In this document: positions 5,701-8,714 of the stretch, piece by piece
Position numbering within the stretch: position 1 is the first letter of the stretch
Layout: the number at the start of each line of letters is the position of its first letter
Assembly: GCA_934725795.1 (NCBI GenBank)
Contig: CAKVCF010000022.1
Span: 1 to 8,714, forward strand
Length of the DNA: 8,714 bases
Source: an uncultured Clostridia bacterium
Lineage (GTDB): Bacteria > Bacillota > Clostridia > Christensenellales > UBA1242
Direction of reading: 5' to 3'
The notes under the pieces: generated by a model
Database searches by the model: none
What the model was told of the DNA's origin: nothing
The model's input: only the letters and a program-made list of their open reading frames with translations
Program-made: the position numbers and the translations under genes

Positions 5701-6897
5701 ATGACAAAAAGAAAATCATTTATCAGTTTTGTAACTACATTCTGTTTAATGCTTTCAGCTTTATTTGTTTTCACAGCGTGTGGTGAAGAGGAACACCAAC
5801 ACAAATTTTCAACAAAGTGGTCTGCTGATGCAACCTATCACTGGCATGCGGCAGAATGCGATGATACTGACGAAGTTAAAGATAAGGAATTGCACCAAGC
5901 AGGTGTATGGCGCAGCGATAACGCTCAACACTGGAAAGTTTGTCCAACTTGCGATTACGAAGTTTCTGCAAGGGTTAATCATGAATTTGTAGACTTTGTT
6001 TGCCAATGTGGTGCAATCAGTCAAGAAGCTACTATGCTTGTTATTTCAAATGGCACAGCCGCTTATTATGACAGTTTTTCAACTGAATCTTTGGCTGCTT
6101 TAAGCGTTGATTCTCAAGTTACATTGCTTAAAGATATTACAATTGAAAAATATATTTCTATTAACAAAACAGTTTCAATAGATTTTAATGGTCACACAGT
6201 TACAGCAACTCAATCAGGTGGTTTTGATGTTAAAGAAGATAATACTGTAACAGATGCAGTTATTCTTACACTTTCAAACGGCACACTTGACACTTACAAA
6301 TGGGGCGCATGGGTTGAAAATGGTGGTCAATTAGTTGTTGCTAGTGATTTTACAATCTTGGCAAATAGAGCAAACTTAACAACAGCAAATGCAGTAACAA
6401 TTGTTGGCGAAGGTTCACAATTGGATTTCTATGGCACTGCTATTGTTACAGGTAAAACAAACTGTATTTCAGGCCACGGCAATATTGAAAACGGCGGCAT
6501 TATCGTAAATATTAACGATGGTGCGGTTATCGAAGGCGGTGAAAATGGTATCTATTTACCAAACAGCCGTGCATTAAATATTGGTAAGGCTTCTATTACT
6601 GCTGAAACAGCTTTATATTTGAGGTCAGGCACAACAACTATTAATGGTGCAAAAATCACAGCTACTGGTGAAAAGAAAGAATATGTTTACGTTGATGGTC
6701 AACAATATTCAACAGGCGATGCTATTATAATGGACTCTGTTGGTTATCCAGGTGGCGCACCAACTATTATCTTGCTTGATGCAACAATCGCAAGTGAAAA
6801 TGGTTCAGCATTTGTTGTTTATAAAGTGAATGGCAATGATGCTTCAATCACAAACAACACAGATTATACTGCTGAAATCCATGAAGTTAATGCTTAA
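5701..6897 (+). CDS. lipoprotein with a His/Cys-rich module and beta-helix-like repeats
   Basis: This 398-residue protein starts with a signal peptide (MTKRK, hydrophobic core to about 24) and a lipobox-like FTAC with Cys27, so it is probably lipid-anchored outside the membrane. Residues 32-104 form a His/Cys-rich module: HQH at 32-34, HWH at 47-49, Cys53, His65, HW at 77-78, Cys81/Cys84, His94 and Cys101/Cys103. This spacing suggests two similar subrepeats and possible metal binding. From about 130 on the chain has the short beta-strand and Asn/Gly-turn pattern of a right-handed beta-helix (for example IDFNGHTVTA, VNINDGAVIEGGENGIYL, TTINGAKITATG). Such proteins often bind or process polysaccharides, but I see no catalytic signature and assign no substrate. 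An AGGGGG site precedes the ATG. It has its own promoter candidates and terminator, so it looks like an independent insertion between rnr and smpB. Confidence 0.85.
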   Translation: MTKRKSFISFVTTFCLMLSALFVFTACGEEEHQHKFSTKWSADATYHWHAAECDDTDEVKDKELHQAGVWRSDNAQHWKVCPTCDYEVSARVNHEFVDFVCQCGAISQEATMLVISNGTAAYYDSFSTESLAALSVDSQVTLLKDITIEKYISINKTVSIDFNGHTVTATQSGGFDVKEDNTVTDAVILTLSNGTLDTYKWGAWVENGGQLVVASDFTILANRANLTTANAVTIVGEGSQLDFYGTAIVTGKTNCISGHGNIENGGIIVNINDGAVIEGGENGIYLPNSRALNIGKASITAETALYLRSGTTTINGAKITATGEKKEYVYVDGQQYSTGDAIIMDSVGYPGGAPTIILLDATIASENGSAFVVYKVNGNDASITNNTDYTAEIHEVNA

Positions 6898-6909
6898 TAA
6901 TTAACAAAC

Positions 6910-6943
6910 AAAAGCGCAAGCTTATTTAGCCTGCGTTTTTTTT
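6910..6943 (+). terminator. intrinsic terminator after the lipoprotein gene
   Basis: AAAAGCGCA (6910-6918) pairs with TGCGTTTTT (6932-6940), with one G-T wobble. After an A-C mismatch the stem continues as GCT/AGC around the loop TATTT. A run of eight Ts (6936-6943) ends the element. Confidence 0.85.
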
Positions 6944-7024
6944 GTCGTTGCAATGTGAAAAACTTAAGTATAGGCATAAATAGTGCAATCTTTTAAGTTG
7001 TGTTTCAGTTAAAATATAAATTTG

Positions 7025-7052
7025 TTAGCATTTTAAGCGAAATTGTGATAAT
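7025..7052 (+). promoter_or_regulatory. promoter candidate of smpB, predicting a leaderless or near-leaderless mRNA
   Basis: GATAAT (7047-7052), preceded by TG one base upstream as in extended -10 elements, with TTAGCA (7025-7030) 16 nt upstream. The -10 ends 8 nt before the smpB ATG, and no purine-rich ribosome site is present between them or just upstream. Confidence 0.4.
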
Positions 7053-7060
7053 ATAAAAAC

Positions 7061-7525
7061 ATGGAAGATAAAAAACGTCAAAATCGCCTTGCTGCTGAAA
7101 ACAGACGTGTAAGGTTTGAATATGAAATATTGGAAAGTTATGAGGCTGGCATTGTGCTGACAGGTGATGAAATAAAATCTGTGCGTGCTGGTCATCTTTC
7201 AATTGTTGATTGCTATGGATTTATTAAAGATGGCGAATGTTATTTGCGCAATAGTTATATAAAAGAATATGATAACAGCTTTTCAGCTGGTAGATTAGGC
7301 GATAATACCTGCCGTGATAGAAAATTGCTTTTGCATAAAATTGAATTGGAAAAAATAAAAAAACGCATCGAGCAAGAACACTTAACACTTGTTCCAACCA
7401 AGGCCTATTTTTCTGGCAGTAATTTAAAAATTGAACTTGCTGTGGCACGCGGTAAAAAGGTTGCAGATAAACGCGAAACACTTAAAAAACGTCAAATGGA
7501 AAGAGATTTGCGTAGGGTAGAATGA
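7061..7525 (+). CDS. smpB: SsrA-binding protein SmpB
   Basis: SmpB binds tmRNA and brings it to stalled ribosomes for trans-translation, freeing the ribosome and tagging the unfinished protein. The 154-residue length is normal for the family. Characteristic segments: AENRRVRFEYEILESYEAGIV (quoted in parts: NRR at 14-16, YEAGIVLTG at 27-35), GDEIKSVRAG (35-44) for the usual GTEVKSLRAG, DRKLLLHK, LTLVPTKAYF, KIELAVARGKK. The C-terminal DKRETLKKRQMERDLRR is the basic tail that enters the ribosome's mRNA channel. The ATG gives the usual number of residues before NRR, but no Shine-Dalgarno sequence precedes it. The stop lies one base before the TraX-family start, so the two genes are probably co-transcribed. 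The tmRNA gene, often next to smpB in relatives, is not in this window. Confidence 0.96.
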   Translation: MEDKKRQNRLAAENRRVRFEYEILESYEAGIVLTGDEIKSVRAGHLSIVDCYGFIKDGECYLRNSYIKEYDNSFSAGRLGDNTCRDRKLLLHKIELEKIKKRIEQEHLTLVPTKAYFSGSNLKIELAVARGKKVADKRETLKKRQMERDLRRVE

Positions 7526-7526
7526 T

Positions 7527-8309
7527 ATGGAAAACACAAAAGAATTTAAACGCATATTAAACTCAAATATGATAAAAATGATTGCTATAATAGCAATGAC
7601 AGTTGACCATATCGCTTGGGCTGTTTTTGAAGGCTATTCAACTCATCCTGCCGCGATAATAATGCATGTAATTGGTAGGTTGACTTGTCCAATAATGTGC
7701 TATTGCATTGCAGAAGGTTATCATTATACACGAGATGTGAAAAAATACACAAATCGTTTATTCTTGTTTGCTCTTATTTCGCATGTGCCTTATATGTTGC
7801 AGTCTATGGCATTTAAACAATATGGGTGGTTGGCGCTTGTCCCTTTCACCACTGGTGAAGGCTTTTGGGGGCATGTGTTAAATCAAACAAGCGTGATGTG
7901 GTCTTTGGCTATTGGACTTGTTATGCTTAGGGTTGCAAATAGTGAAAAAATCAAAAAACAGTTTAAACCACTTATTGTGATTTTGTTGTGCTTGTTGGCT
8001 TTTCCAGCTGACTGGAGCTGTATTGCATCATTATTTATTTTATCAATCGGCACAAACCGTGGTAAGCCAGTTAAACAAATTTTGTGGTGCTTATTTTATG
8101 ATGCTTTATATGCAATGGTTTATTTCTTTGCACTTTCCAAAGTGTATGGTTTGATTCAGTTGGCTGTTGTGTTAGCAATACCTGTTATTGCTTTGTATAA
8201 TGGTGAGCGTGGAAAGAACGCCGCTGTAAACAAATTTATGAAATGGCTTTATTATGTTTATTATCCGCTTCATTTAACAATTATTTGGCTGTTCACCATA
8301 TTTTGTTAA
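7527..8309 (+). CDS. TraX-family membrane protein (putative acyltransferase)
   Basis: TraX of the F plasmid N-acetylates pilin. Chromosomal members of the family are common in Firmicutes and their substrates are mostly unknown. The 260-residue protein is strongly hydrophobic with roughly seven or eight membrane segments. It shows family features: an N-terminal helix MIKMIAIIAMTVDHIA with Asp27-His28, IGRLTCPIM (49-57), the acidic-aromatic turn AEGYHYTRDVKKY (62-74), ALISHVPYML, and the C-terminal YYPLHLTIIWLF. Its ATG follows the smpB TGA after one base, and the ribosome site AGGG lies inside the end of smpB, so translation is probably coupled. No conjugation gene is near, so a pilin substrate is unlikely here; acylation of an envelope component is a guess only. 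Confidence 0.85.
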   Translation: MENTKEFKRILNSNMIKMIAIIAMTVDHIAWAVFEGYSTHPAAIIMHVIGRLTCPIMCYCIAEGYHYTRDVKKYTNRLFLFALISHVPYMLQSMAFKQYGWLALVPFTTGEGFWGHVLNQTSVMWSLAIGLVMLRVANSEKIKKQFKPLIVILLCLLAFPADWSCIASLFILSIGTNRGKPVKQILWCLFYDALYAMVYFFALSKVYGLIQLAVVLAIPVIALYNGERGKNAAVNKFMKWLYYVYYPLHLTIIWLFTIFC

Positions 8310-8356
8310 AAGAAAAACCGATATTAAAATAATTTATACTAAAAAGAAATAAAAAC

Positions 8357-8385
8357 AAAAAACTCAGTTAAATACCGAGTTTTTT
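8357..8385. terminator. bidirectional intrinsic terminator between convergent genes
   Basis: AAAAAACTC (8357-8365) pairs with GAGTTTTTT (8377-8385) around an 11-nt AT-rich loop. The A-run and T-run give a T-tract on both strands, so it can end both the smpB-TraX transcript and the opposing minus-strand gene. Confidence 0.85.
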
Positions 8386-8456
8386 AGTGGAATAATCATT
8401 TTATTAAAATAATTTTCTAAGTGAATTGACTTTTTTAGAAGTTTTTATTAGCGTGT

Positions 8457-8714
8457 TTAATCTTCATCGTCATCATCTTCTTCATCAAGGCCGTATTCAC
8501 GTTTGATTTTTTGGCTGTATTGCCTTACGTGAACTTTGGCGTTAAGCAATCTGTAAAGCCTTATCAGTTGCCTTTTTGTGCTGGATCTATCATAAAGCAA
8601 AATTTCAAATCCGTCCCATAAAAACAGCCAACCAATAACGGCGATAATTGTGTCTAGATACATATTGACAAAGAAACCATAAATCAAGGCTTCTAGGAAC
8701 AAAAGTGCTAAACC
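8457..8714 (-). CDS. uncharacterised membrane protein with acidic C-terminus, 5' end beyond the window
   Basis: The frame is open to the window edge (reading GLALLFLEALIYG before the TTG at 8702), so the start probably lies outside and this is the C-terminal part only. At least 85 residues are visible: a hydrophobic stretch with MYLDTIIAVIGWLFLWDGFE, probably one or two membrane segments, then a basic amphipathic region (YDRSSTKRQLIRLYRLLNAKVHVRQ, given in parts: RQLIRLYRLL and AKVHVRQYSQKIKREYG). It ends in a run of acidic residues, LDEEDDDDED. I do not recognise the family. The basic stretch next to the membrane and the acidic tail are probably cytoplasmic. The gene converges on the TraX-family gene and shares its terminator. 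Confidence 0.75.
   Translation of the reverse strand, partial: GLALLFLEALIYGFFVNMYLDTIIAVIGWLFLWDGFEILLYDRSSTKRQLIRLYRLLNAKVHVRQYSQKIKREYGLDEEDDDDED

Noticed and set aside
6961..6998. ACTTAA ... TTAAGT inverted repeat upstream of smpB
   Set aside because: Six-base AT-rich arms far apart, expected by chance at this composition.
8411..8445. Second hairpin downstream of the minus-strand gene (TTCT/AGAA plus AAGT/ACTT arms)
   Set aside because: Interrupted weak A+T stem; the perfect stem at 8357-8385 explains termination better.
8310..8456. tmRNA (ssrA) gene expected near smpB
   Set aside because: The gap is too short and contains no tRNA-like acceptor or tag-coding segment; no tmRNA is seen elsewhere either.

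Overview
The window is an AT-rich, gene-dense stretch whose recognisable genes form a core bacterial neighbourhood: gpmI (glycolysis), secG (protein export), rnr (RNase R), smpB (trans-translation), with accessory genes between them. In Firmicutes the order gpmI-eno-secG-rnr-smpB(-ssrA) is common. The low GC, SigA-like promoters and GGAGG-type ribosome sites, a lipoprotein with a His/Cys-rich N-terminal module, and a chromosomal TraX-family gene together suggest an uncultured, probably gut-associated, low-GC Gram-positive (Clostridia-like) lineage. That assignment is inference; no rRNA gene is present to confirm it.

Layout. 1-1439: gpmI, missing only its first residues at the window edge. 1527-1804: a well-formed promoter and a 73-residue two-helix membrane protein of unknown function, in the place where eno would often lie. 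1819-2229: secG with its own near-consensus promoter and a strong terminator that also works on the opposite strand. 2264-3034 (minus strand): a 169-residue membrane protein carrying a perfect 24-bp tandem duplication, followed downstream by the decayed 3' half of a short inorganic pyrophosphatase gene that no ordinary ORF call would show. 3152-5445: rnr. 5578-6943: a lipoprotein gene with a His/Cys module and a beta-helix-like body, with its own promoter candidates and terminator. 7025-8385: smpB and a TraX-family membrane acyltransferase one base apart, ending at a bidirectional terminator. 8457-8714 (minus): the C-terminal part of an uncharacterised membrane protein with an acidic tail.

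How the genes fit together: SmpB and RNase R both act in ribosome rescue and RNA turnover (SmpB delivers tmRNA to stalled ribosomes, RNase R degrades structured and non-stop RNAs), and SecG is part of the SecYEG translocon. No tmRNA gene (ssrA) or eno is visible here. Both rnr and smpB lack a Shine-Dalgarno sequence and have a -10-like element only 7-8 nt before the start codon, so both may be made as leaderless mRNAs, unlike their neighbours, which have good ribosome sites.

No mobile element, CRISPR array, tRNA or rRNA is visible. No gene-free stretch exceeds 300 bases; the longest (5446-5700) holds promoter candidates and a weak inverted repeat. No clearly new multi-gene system stands out. 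The strongest anomalies are the pyrophosphatase remnant, the in-frame duplication in a membrane helix, the leaderless candidates and the His/Cys lipoprotein between rnr and smpB.
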